Shown here piece by piece: positions 1 through 5,445 of a DNA stretch of 6,515 nucleotides. The stretch lies in contig JAKAXG010000252.1 of NCBI GenBank assembly GCA_021827225.1, forward strand, positions 1-6,515. The letters are read 5' to 3'. This DNA comes from Actinomycetes bacterium. Lineage in GTDB: Bacteria > Actinomycetota > Acidimicrobiia > Acidimicrobiales > Palsa-688. Under the pieces are notes generated by a model. That model did no database searches. It saw nothing but the letters and a program-made list of their open reading frames with translations, and was not told the DNA's origin. Within the stretch, counting starts at the first letter, position 1; every line of letters starts with the position of its first letter. Both the position numbers and the translations under genes were made by a program.

Positions 1-1593
1 TCCGATCTGGTCGGCGGGCCATCCGGATAGCTGGACCGGGCCCAGCACCTGCACCTCCAGCTCATCGGTCGCCAGGGGCGGGCGGGCTGGCGGAGCGGCC
101 AGCAATCCACCTGCCGGCGGCGATGGCTGCCCCCGGCCACGGGGGGCCTGATCGTCGGCGGCCGGTTGGTGCGCGGATCCTGACTCGGAGCCGGTCGGCG
201 GCAGGACCCAACCATCGCTTGGAAGGTCGCCGGCGGCAGGGACCGGTGAAGCAGGAACCGGTGCAGCTGGGAGCGGGTGGGTGCGGCGGCGGATCAGGAG
301 CAGGGCGGCCAGCGCAGCGGCGACGGCAGTGGCCACCACCACAGCTGCCCCTCCGAAAGTGCCGCTATGGCCAGCCCCTGGCCGGGGTGACCCGACTGAT
401 GTGGCCGAGATGACAGCAGGGGTCCGGGCGGCTCGGACGGCCGGGGTGGGCGACCCTACCGGTGGCAGCGTCAGCGGGAATGTGGCTCGCCCAGGTGAAG
501 TGGTGATGGGAGAGGTCCCGTTGAAAGCGGCGACCGTCGGCTGGGGTGGGATGTCGACGGTCAGAGTGGCGGAGGTGAGGCCGGCCGGGACGGGGAAGGC
601 GTAGATGTAGGGGAATACCTCGCTGTCGCCGTCCGTGCTCCCGTCGGTGGCTGGCTGCAGCGGGTCCGGTCCGCCGGGCAGCGTCCGGGGATGTATCGGC
701 GCCTGGCCGGGGATGGTGAGGGTCAAATCCGAGGCGGTGACGTTGGCTTGGTATTCGAGGATGTCAGCCGGGCTGGACCGGGGCTGTGGCGGGTCCTGCA
801 GTTCGGGGACCAGCCAGGCCTGGCCGGCGCCGGGCGCCGGGTCGCTGGTGCCGTCGGGACCGAAGTAGCTGAGGCTGACCCGGCTCAGGCGGACGATGAG
901 CTCAGCATCGGGGAGAGAGATGTTCCCGTCGGAGAACGGAGTGGGCAGGTCCCGCTCGGCGCCCGGGGTGATCACCGTCTGCCAGGACCGCGGATCGCGG
1001 TACAGGGCGGCCGGCTGGTCCCCCTCCCGGGACATGTGGGTGAGGGAGAAGTCCTGGGCGTAGCCGCCCGATGACAGCTCGACGACCACGTCGGCGGCGG
1101 TGGTCGGGACGGACGCCACGAAGTACTCAGGGCCGGAGTCGGCCCCGGCCGGATCGGTACCGGCGGGGACGCTCGCCGTCATCGGCGCCGGCTGGGTCAA
1201 CGGCACCGGGGTGCGCTGTCCGTCGTAGACCACCGTGGCGGTCACGGAAGCGGGCCGGTAGCTCGTGTCAGGGAGGCGCGGGTCGTCGGGTATCTGGTCG
1301 GCGGTCCAGCGCAGCCCGAACACCCACAGGCGCTGACCGGGGACGGCGAGAAGCCCCAGGGAGGGCACGTCGGCGCCGGTAGCGGCGCCGAGGAGGTGGG
1401 CGGCGAAGCGGTACCCGTTGATCCGGTCGTCGGCCGGCACGGCCAGTGTCACGCCTGGGTCGGGCACGGCGCGCACCGACCCCGGCGGAACGCTGGTGGC
1501 CGCCGAGGCCGGGGCGGCGAACGGCACCGACAGACCGGCGGCCAGGAAGCCGGCCGCGACGAGTCGGCTCCCGACCCTGCAACTACTCCGCAC
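1..1593 (-). CDS. Membrane-anchored SARP/BTAD-type regulator, C-terminus cut by left edge
   Basis: The frame is open from the start to position 1, giving 531 residues with the C-terminus missing. In order: a signal peptide (about 1-31, hydrophobic core VAAGFLAAGLSVPFAAPASA after three Arg); an extracytoplasmic, beta-rich-looking domain (about 32-380) that I do not recognise; a Pro/Ser/Thr/Ala linker; one transmembrane helix (about 412-434, AAVVVATAVAAALAALLLI) followed by RRR, so the C-terminus faces the cytoplasm; a Pro/Ala-rich tail (435-510); then LEVQVLGPVQLSGW at 512-525. That last segment resembles the first strands of the winged-helix domain of SARP/AfsR-type activators. I infer an external sensor coupled to a cytoplasmic DNA-binding domain. 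GTG at 1593 is chosen because it gives a clean signal peptide. GTG at 1614 (GGAG 3 bases upstream) and GTG at 1635 (AAGG 9 bases upstream) are alternatives. The membrane layout is solid; the SARP identity rests on about 20 residues. Confidence 0.75.
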   Translation of the reverse strand, partial: MRSSCRVGSRLVAAGFLAAGLSVPFAAPASAATSVPPGSVRAVPDPGVTLAVPADDRINGYRFAAHLLGAATGADVPSLGLLAVPGQRLWVFGLRWTADQIPDDPRLPDTSYRPASVTATVVYDGQRTPVPLTQPAPMTASVPAGTDPAGADSGPEYFVASVPTTAADVVVELSSGGYAQDFSLTHMSREGDQPAALYRDPRSWQTVITPGAERDLPTPFSDGNISLPDAELIVRLSRVSLSYFGPDGTSDPAPGAGQAWLVPELQDPPQPRSSPADILEYQANVTASDLTLTIPGQAPIHPRTLPGGPDPLQPATDGSTDGDSEVFPYIYAFPVPAGLTSATLTVDIPPQPTVAAFNGTSPITTSPGRATFPLTLPPVGSPTPAVRAARTPAVISATSVGSPRPGAGHSGTFGGAAVVVATAVAAALAALLLIRRRTHPLPAAPVPASPVPAAGDLPSDGWVLPPTGSESGSAHQPAADDQAPRGRGQPSPPAGGLLAAPPARPPLATDELEVQVLGPVQLSGWPADQIG

Positions 1594-1778
1594 GCTCCCC
1601 AGCGTCGGTTCCACCAGCTCCGATGCTGCCACATCGCCGGGCCTTGGATGGGCCTGGCTCCGATACCCCTGCAGCCGCGACGTGCCGCCGAGAAGAAGCG
1701 GGCTGAGGTGTTGCGATTCGGGGGCGGCTGTGGCCAGGAAGGGGGTGGACAACCCGACATGAATGAGAGGAGCATTCC
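1594..1778. promoter_or_regulatory. Divergent intergenic spacer
   Basis: This spacer separates the start of the minus-strand regulator from the GTG start at 1779 and must hold promoters for both directions. I see no convincing -35/-10 pair on either strand and no clear inverted repeat. The recognisable element is the GAGAGGAG ribosome binding site at 1765-1772, six bases before the GTG at 1779. If the regulator starts at 1635, the spacer shortens accordingly. Confidence 0.35.
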
Positions 1779-1803
1779 GTGACCCTGCTGACCGATCCCC
1801 CCC
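1779..1803 (+). other. RBS-equipped GTG start leading into a C7 run
   Basis: GAGAGGAG at 1765-1772 is followed six bases later by GTG at 1779, and the frame reads MTLLTDPP before a run of seven C at 1797-1803. The downstream membrane-protein frame (ATG 1804) is offset by one base. Six C instead of seven would give one continuous 113-residue protein. Explanations are a real indel, length variation of the tract, ribosomal or polymerase slippage, or a sequencing error. Confidence 0.45.
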
Positions 1804-2121
1804 ATGATGGCGACCGCAACTGGCGACGCCGCAGCCCGGGCATTCTGGGGTGTCGTAGCTGGCGGCGCCCAGCTCGTCGCCGTCGTTCGTGCGCTGCGCC
1901 TGCCGGCCCCGGCCTGGGCCTACGGTCGCTGGTCCAAGGTGGCCGCAGTTCTGGCCGCCCTGTGGCTCACGGTGACCATCGGGGTGCTGGCCGTGCCGGT
2001 GGGGGCGGTCGTCGTCCTCTGGCACACGCGGACCCTGGGGCGGCGGTGTACCGCGGCCTCCGATGTCCCCGATCTGGCGATGGCAGAGGGGACGGCCGAG
2101 ACGCAGGACGGGTCCCGGTGA
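1804..2121 (+). CDS. Small membrane protein, possibly frameshifted at its start
   Basis: The frame encodes 105 residues. Hydrophobic segments lie at about 13-28 and 46-73, separated by a short basic loop containing a GRWSK motif; the C-terminal 30 residues are hydrophilic. The layout (helix, basic loop with Lys, Trp-rich helix, VLWHTR end) recalls the actinobacterial DUF2516 type of small membrane protein, but the resemblance is weak and I assign no function. ATG at 1804 and at 1807 have no ribosome binding site. The good site, GAGAGGAG at 1765-1772, serves GTG at 1779, which is one frame off. Removing one base from the C7 run at 1797-1803 would fuse MTLLTDPP to this frame. The reading frame from GTG 1779 itself becomes Arg/Gly-rich over this stretch and does not look coding there. 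The stop overlaps the next start (GTGA), which suggests translational coupling. Confidence 0.55.
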   Translation: MMATATGDAAARAFWGVVAGGAQLVAVVRALRLPAPAWAYGRWSKVAAVLAALWLTVTIGVLAVPVGAVVVLWHTRTLGRRCTAASDVPDLAMAEGTAETQDGSR

Positions 2122-2345
2122 GTGCCCGTCGCTGTCAGCGGCTGGTGATCGTCGTCGGTTCAGCCGACCCGCTCCTGGAGAGGAGGCTGAGTTTCGTCGG
2201 GCTGCGCCCGGTGCACCACGGCAGCGGGGCGACCGTGTGGGCTCCGATCGATTGGGAGTGGGGCTGGCTCGACCGGGTCGGCGACCCGGGGGGCTCCGCA
2301 GCATGCTCAACCCCTGGCTCATCATGGGAGGTCGACCGTGGATGA
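2118..2345 (+). CDS. Hypothetical protein, 75 residues
   Basis: The gene starts with a GTG that overlaps the previous stop by four bases (GTGA) and ends eight bases into the next gene, so it sits tightly inside the small-gene operon. An AGGA at 2105-2108 may serve as ribosome binding site. The product begins VSARRCQRLVIVVGSADPLL, a short hydrophobic strand after a basic start, and continues with a Trp-rich stretch (APIDWEWGWLDRVG, about residues 42-55). I do not recognise a family. After the G6 run at 2288-2293 codon choice worsens (GCA, TCA, TCA), while the frame one base back gives LRSMLNPWLIMGG and would extend to 2368. The last 18 residues may therefore be out of frame. No cysteine pair, nucleotide-binding motif or transmembrane helix is evident. 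Confidence 0.5.
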   Translation: MSARRCQRLVIVVGSADPLLERRLSFVGLRPVHHGSGATVWAPIDWEWGWLDRVGDPGGSAACSTPGSSWEVDRG

Positions 2346-2556
2346 CATCGAATCGGCTTCTGCGCTGACCGCCGAGGTCCGGCCGCTGGCCGTCAGCGTC
2401 GACGAGGCGGGCCGCCTGCTCAGCGTGTCGCGCGACCTGGTCTACGACATGGTCGCCCGCCGCGAGCTGGTCGCGGTACGACTGGGCCGGCGGATCGTGA
2501 TCCCGGTCCGGGCGCTGGAGGACGTGCTCGCTGGCCGGGAAACAGCCCCTGGGTGA
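2338..2556 (+). CDS. Excisionase-family helix-turn-helix protein
   Basis: A 72-residue protein, typical in length for HTH_17/excisionase-type MerR-like DNA-binding proteins. Residues 17-40 (LAVSVDEAGRLLSVSRDLVY then DMVA) form the helix-turn-helix. Residues 44-57 (LVAVRLGRRIVIPV) match the family's Gly-Arg-Arg wing, followed by the usual final helix RALEDVLA. GTG at 2338 is chosen because GGGAGG at 2325-2330 lies seven bases upstream. The start overlaps the previous gene by eight bases, and the stop overlaps the next GTG by four (GTGA). Members act either as directionality factors of integrases or as small regulators. No integrase or attachment site is visible here, so a regulatory role is equally possible. 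A degraded tandem copy follows. Confidence 0.85.
   Translation: MDDIESASALTAEVRPLAVSVDEAGRLLSVSRDLVYDMVARRELVAVRLGRRIVIPVRALEDVLAGRETAPG
2386..2526 (+). repeat. Tandem duplication, unit 1 (intact HTH gene)
   Basis: This unit covers the HTH-wing-helix core of the intact gene and matches 2566-2702. From 2437 to 2526 it aligns without gaps at an offset of 176 bases, with 74 of 90 bases identical. Before 2437 the offset is 180 and the match is weaker. Confidence 0.7.
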
Positions 2557-2795
2557 GCCCTCCCCCTGGCTGTGCCCGTCCACGACGTAGCACCTCCGCA
2601 GAACGCCTCGGCCTGGTCTACGACATGGTGGCCCACCACGAGTTGGGTGCCGTGCGACTGGGCCGGCGGATCGTCAATCCCGTGCGGGCCTTGGAGGCCG
2701 TGCTGGGAGGACCGAGGGAAGCCGATGGGCGCGGCTACCATGAGGTCAGCGGCGCCACCGCAGCCCTACCTCCCGGGAAGGTTGAACACACGTAG
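2553..2795 (+). pseudogene. Decayed tandem copy of the excisionase-family HTH gene
   Basis: The frame from GTG 2553 (GTGA overlap with the intact copy) gives 80 residues. Residues from LVYDMVAHHELGAVRLGRR onward match the second half of the intact protein: 25 of 30 residues are identical over the aligned stretch. The first half of the HTH is missing from this frame. It can be seen in another frame from about 2566 (LAVPVHDVAPPQNAS against LAVSVDEAGRLLSVS), so the copy has lost four bases net before 2613 and is frameshifted inside the DNA-recognition region. The tail beyond about 2705 is unrelated to the intact copy and runs 30 bases into the end of the convergent amidohydrolase-like gene. A truncated product could still be made, but without the first HTH helix it should not bind DNA in the usual way. 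Confidence 0.65.
2566..2702 (+). repeat. Tandem duplication, unit 2 (decayed HTH gene)
   Basis: This is the partner of 2386-2526, shorter by four bases upstream of 2613. In the ungapped 30-codon part, nine of fourteen changed codons are silent. This indicates that the copies diverged under selection before this one was frameshifted. Confidence 0.65.
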
Positions 2796-3677
2796 CGCGT
2801 TCTCTCGTAAGAACTTCGGCCAGACGTGGTCCCGGAGCGGCACATTCGGAAGCTCGGCGAAGATGCGGCGCAGACTCAATCCCATGGGGTAGTACCCCGC
2901 GTACATCACCTTGTCCGATCCCCGCGTGTTGGCGTAGTCGAGTATCGCCTTGGGGTAATAGCGGGGGGCGAATCCGCTGGACATGTAATAGAGCCCGGGC
3001 CACTTGAGCAGGAGTTTCACGGCCAACTCCTCCCACGGCTCCGCTCCGTGCCGCATGACGATGCGCAACTCCGGGAAGTCGTAGCAGACCTGGTCGAAAT
3101 GCATTACCTCCTGGCAGGCGGACGGCACTCGTGGGCCGGCTATCCCGGCGTTGATCACCATCGGTATTCCCAAGTCAACGCACGTCTGGTAGATCGGGTA
3201 GTAGCGCCGGTCACTGATGGGAACCTGGGGACTGCATCCGGCAGGGAAGGACGTCACCGCCTTGATGTCCCAGTCCGCCTTTGCCCGCCGAATGGACCGG
3301 ACCGATCCGCTGATGTCATTGGGATCGACCTCGAAACTGGCCACGAACCGGTCCGGATGCCGGCTCAGCGCTCGGCTGGGTATATCTCCGTAGGGATCGC
3401 CGATCAAGCCGACTGACACACCGCAGAAGTCCATTTCGGCAAGCGTCAACGCCACTGGATCCGAGTCTGCAGGAATGTCTCCGGGGACATCTTTGAACAT
3501 GTAGCCGGCTGGGAAGTCCATCTCCTGGCTCCCCGAGTCCTTGGCGGCGGCTCTCAGGTAGTCGTAGCGTGCCCGAGTGTCCGCCTGCGGGAAGCCGATC
3601 ATCAGATCCACGGCGCCTATTCCCGAAAGCGGGACTCGACCAGGGGAGGCACCAGGCATACTTGCGGCTTCGGTCAT
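2766..3677 (-). CDS. Amidohydrolase-2-like protein with degenerate metal site
   Basis: A 303-residue protein, close to the usual length of amidohydrolase-2 (ACMSD-like) TIM-barrel enzymes. Diagnostic stretches are IKAVTSFPAG (138-147), DLGIPMVINAGIAGPRVP (168-185), RIVMRHGAEPWEEL (205-218), KWPGLYYMSS (225-234) and DKVMYAGYYPMGLS (255-268). The metal-binding residues usual in the family are largely absent. The first-strand His-x-His is replaced by DLMIG (24-28), the mid-barrel His by Asn176 and the late Asp by Tyr262 or Tyr263; His210 remains. Known actinobacterial relatives with the same AGYYPMG motif suggest this is a subfamily trait. The reaction is unknown; a non-hydrolytic or metal-free role is possible. 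ATG at 3677 is preferred because GGAG lies nine bases upstream; a longer frame from 3752 would overlap the upstream gene. It follows the binding-protein gene by 41 bases and is probably co-transcribed with it. Confidence 0.8.
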   Translation of the reverse strand: MTEAASMPGASPGRVPLSGIGAVDLMIGFPQADTRARYDYLRAAAKDSGSQEMDFPAGYMFKDVPGDIPADSDPVALTLAEMDFCGVSVGLIGDPYGDIPSRALSRHPDRFVASFEVDPNDISGSVRSIRRAKADWDIKAVTSFPAGCSPQVPISDRRYYPIYQTCVDLGIPMVINAGIAGPRVPSACQEVMHFDQVCYDFPELRIVMRHGAEPWEELAVKLLLKWPGLYYMSSGFAPRYYPKAILDYANTRGSDKVMYAGYYPMGLSLRRIFAELPNVPLRDHVWPKFLRENALRVFNLPGR

Positions 3678-3718
3678 TGCTGTCGGCTCCAATGCGTGCG
3701 TTCGGGGGAGGCTACGTG

Positions 3719-5308
3719 TCAGTGGGCGAAGTAGTAGCCCGAGGGCTCGCACTTGAATCCGGTCGGGGTGGCCGGGTCCCGTACGAAATGCTGATTCTGG
3801 ACATCGATCAGCAGCCAGCAGGAGGGCGGCGACTTAGCAGCCGGATTCGAAGGCGCCGCCAGGCCGTCGCCGCCGAATGCGGTGATCTGCTTGAGTCCAG
3901 AGGTGAGCGCCGCTCTTGTCGGTGCTCCTCCGGTGTTGATGGCCTGAGCGAGCAAGAGACCGGAAAGCCACGCGTAGGTGGCGTAGAGATCGGGTACGTG
4001 GCCAGGGTCGATACGGCTGTACCACTGGTCGAAGGTGGCCACCATGGGGATCTGCGATGCGTCTTCCCCGTCGTAGAGGGCCAGAGACTGGGACAATACG
4101 GTGCCGGCGGTGCCTGGACCGGCGTTGGCGATGTAGGCCGGGTCGTAGGCTGAGGCGCACCAGTTGCCGAGCACGACGTTGATCCCAGCCGCGTACATGG
4201 CGTTAGCCAGCTGACCGATGATCGTCGCCGTGGCTTGGAACACGACGCCCTGCACCCCGGCGGCCTTCATCTTCTGAACGTCGCCGTTGAATGTGGGATC
4301 GGTCGGCTGCAGGTTGGCGTCAGTGAATACGAACTTGTAACCGATGGACTTCAGGGCGGCCGCCTGCTCTTGGCCCAGGGTCAGGTTCTGCGGCGTGTTC
4401 TCTATCAGAAGGGCCATGTGCTGCGTGGCCGTCGCATACTTGGGCTGTGTCATGAGGAACTTGTAGTCACCCAAGCGGAACCCGGCCGCCTGCGGTTGAG
4501 GCGAGAAGTTGGTGGCAGCGTCGAAACGTTGATTCGATAGGGATTCACCGACATCCGGGACGCCAGGTGCCCCCGAGGGGATCCCTCCATCCTGCAAGGA
4601 AAATGATCCCATGAATGACAGGACGTGGTCAGCCATCGACGCCGCCTCCTGCTGGTCGGTGGCTTGGTCGAATTGATCGTCGGCGGAGTCGACCACCAGC
4701 TTCCGGCCGCAAACGCCACCTATGGAGTTGATGTAGGCGGCCACTGCCTGAGACCCGTAGCGGGCGCCGGCGAACAAGCCCGGAACCGGTCCGTTGATGG
4801 TGGCGATGTTACCCAGGGTGATCGTGCTGGCGGTCACGCCCGGGTCATGGCTCGCCGTGCCCGACGCGCACATCTGCCCGGCCGGCCCGGCGAGCGGACT
4901 GCTTGAAGAAACCGCCGAGCGGGGAGACCCCGGGGAGGGCTGCGCATGGCCTGCTGCCGTCGCCAAGTTCGAGCCTGAGGTGCTCGGGGTCATCGACGCA
5001 CCGCCCGCCTGTACCGGTGCCACCGCGGCTCCGGCAGGGTTGGTCCCAGCAGAGGAAACTCCGGGGACCGTCTGAACGGAGGCACCCCCCGTGTCGGCCG
5101 GAGCCTGGGCGGCAACGCCGGGCGCCCCGGCGGGCGGCTGACCCGCGGAGGGAAGCCCTGCCGACCCGTCGAGAGCCGCCATCTGGGCCTTCGTGAGCCG
5201 GGCTCCGCAGCCCGACGCGACCATGACCACTGCAGCTGCGACGCACACCGTCCTGCGGGCAGCCGCCGCCCGTCGCCGCATCGTGACCTTCCATGTCCAG
5301 TAGCTCAT
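3719..5308 (-). CDS. ABC transporter substrate-binding lipoprotein (branched-chain amino acid type)
   Basis: A 529-residue protein. A basic, then hydrophobic signal peptide ends in the lipobox ASGC with the lipidated Cys at 34. Residues 35 to about 150 are an Ala/Gly/Pro/Ser/Thr-rich linker. The rest (about 155-529) is a periplasmic-binding-protein type I fold of the Leu/Ile/Val-binding class, opening with GVTASTITLGNIATINGPVP; later stretches such as VQKMKAAGVQGVVFQATATI and YATYAWLSGLLLAQAI fit the inter-lobe regions. It should sit on the outer face of the membrane and deliver a ligand to an ABC permease. Ligands of this class range from amino acids to aromatic compounds and cannot be predicted here. 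No permease or ATPase gene is in the window. ATG at 5308 is preferred: GGGGAGGG at 5315-5322 lies six bases upstream. ATG at 5281 would also keep the signal peptide. It is the first gene of a likely operon with the amidohydrolase-like gene. Confidence 0.88.
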   Translation of the reverse strand: MSYWTWKVTMRRRAAAARRTVCVAAAVVMVASGCGARLTKAQMAALDGSAGLPSAGQPPAGAPGVAAQAPADTGGASVQTVPGVSSAGTNPAGAAVAPVQAGGASMTPSTSGSNLATAAGHAQPSPGSPRSAVSSSSPLAGPAGQMCASGTASHDPGVTASTITLGNIATINGPVPGLFAGARYGSQAVAAYINSIGGVCGRKLVVDSADDQFDQATDQQEAASMADHVLSFMGSFSLQDGGIPSGAPGVPDVGESLSNQRFDAATNFSPQPQAAGFRLGDYKFLMTQPKYATATQHMALLIENTPQNLTLGQEQAAALKSIGYKFVFTDANLQPTDPTFNGDVQKMKAAGVQGVVFQATATIIGQLANAMYAAGINVVLGNWCASAYDPAYIANAGPGTAGTVLSQSLALYDGEDASQIPMVATFDQWYSRIDPGHVPDLYATYAWLSGLLLAQAINTGGAPTRAALTSGLKQITAFGGDGLAAPSNPAAKSPPSCWLLIDVQNQHFVRDPATPTGFKCEPSGYYFAH

Positions 5309-5332
5309 CTTCAACCCTCCCCAGGCGCCGGC

Positions 5333-5362
5333 ACTCTATTCAGCGGTCCTTGACTAAGTCAA
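5333..5362 (-). promoter_or_regulatory. Promoter of the binding-protein/amidohydrolase operon
   Basis: On the minus strand TTGACT (5362-5357) forms a -35 box, followed after 18 bases by TAGAGT (5338-5333) as -10. Transcription would begin near 5326, just ahead of the GGGGAGGG ribosome binding site. The -35 box is one half of the palindrome at 5350-5362. Prediction from sequence only. Confidence 0.6.
5350..5362. promoter_or_regulatory. Palindromic operator, copy 1
   Basis: TTGACTAAGTCAA is a perfect palindrome around the central A at 5356. It recurs exactly at 5393-5405. It covers the -35 box of the leftward promoter, so a bound dimeric protein should block RNA polymerase. Size and symmetry suit a TetR- or GntR-like repressor; the protein is not encoded here. 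Confidence 0.75.
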
Positions 5363-5392
5363 TAGTCTTGGGTTGCGCGATTGCGTTGTTCG

Positions 5393-5405
5393 TTGACTAA
5401 GTCAA
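5393..5405. promoter_or_regulatory. Palindromic operator, copy 2
   Basis: This is an identical second copy of TTGACTAAGTCAA, centred on 5399, 43 bases (about four helical turns) from the first. It covers the -35 box of the rightward alcohol dehydrogenase promoter. Its centre is 47 bases from that start codon; copy 1 is centred 48 bases from the leftward start codon. Confidence 0.75.
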
Positions 5406-5421
5406 TCACCATCGGTAGGGT
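5393..5421 (+). promoter_or_regulatory. Promoter of the alcohol dehydrogenase gene
   Basis: TTGACT (5393-5398) as -35, a 17-base spacer and TAGGGT (5416-5421) as -10 fit a housekeeping-type actinobacterial promoter. The transcript would start near 5428, shortly before the GGGGAGG ribosome binding site at 5434-5440. Confidence 0.6.
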
Positions 5422-5445
5422 GACTGCGACTCAGGGGAGGAAGAC

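Noticed and set aside
123..1782. Several plus-strand open frames of 80-130 residues
   Set aside because: They are Arg/Gly/Pro-rich shadows opposite the long minus-strand gene, which has a signal peptide, transmembrane helix and domain order.
1268..1843. Other minus-strand open frames between 1268 and 1843
   Set aside because: They are Arg/Pro/Cys-rich, have no domain features, and conflict with the regulator frame and its signal peptide.
1779..2117. A single 188-residue protein from GTG 1779 to 2345
   Set aside because: Its middle is Arg/Gly-rich shadow sequence opposite a better hydrophobic frame. Only its first residues (with the RBS) and its end from GTG 2118 look coding.
1594..2673. The minus-strand regulator frame stays free of stops up to about 2673
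   Set aside because: Upstream of about 1635 its translation is Gln/His/Gly-rich and lies opposite coding-looking plus-strand genes. The openness is a high-GC effect; the signal peptide fixes the start near 1593-1635.
2700..2770. Terminator between the convergent genes
   Set aside because: Only a short GCCG...CGGC stem is visible near 2720, with no T-run on either strand. It is too weak to call.
3678..3752. Longer amidohydrolase-like start at ATG 3752
   Set aside because: It would overlap the end of the upstream gene by 34 bases and adds a basic stretch unlike the family. ATG 3677 has a GGAG at good spacing.
2826..4906. Plus-strand frames of 93-196 residues opposite the binding-protein and amidohydrolase genes
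   Set aside because: The minus-strand products are clear family members with RBS and a lipobox. The plus-strand frames are their shadows.
5309..5314. TTG start at 5314 for the binding protein
   Set aside because: It leaves no space to the GGGGAGGG site; ATG 5308 has six bases of spacing.
5350..5378. A second rightward promoter from palindrome copy 1
   Set aside because: The sequence 17 bases downstream of its TTGACT is TTGCGC, a poor -10.
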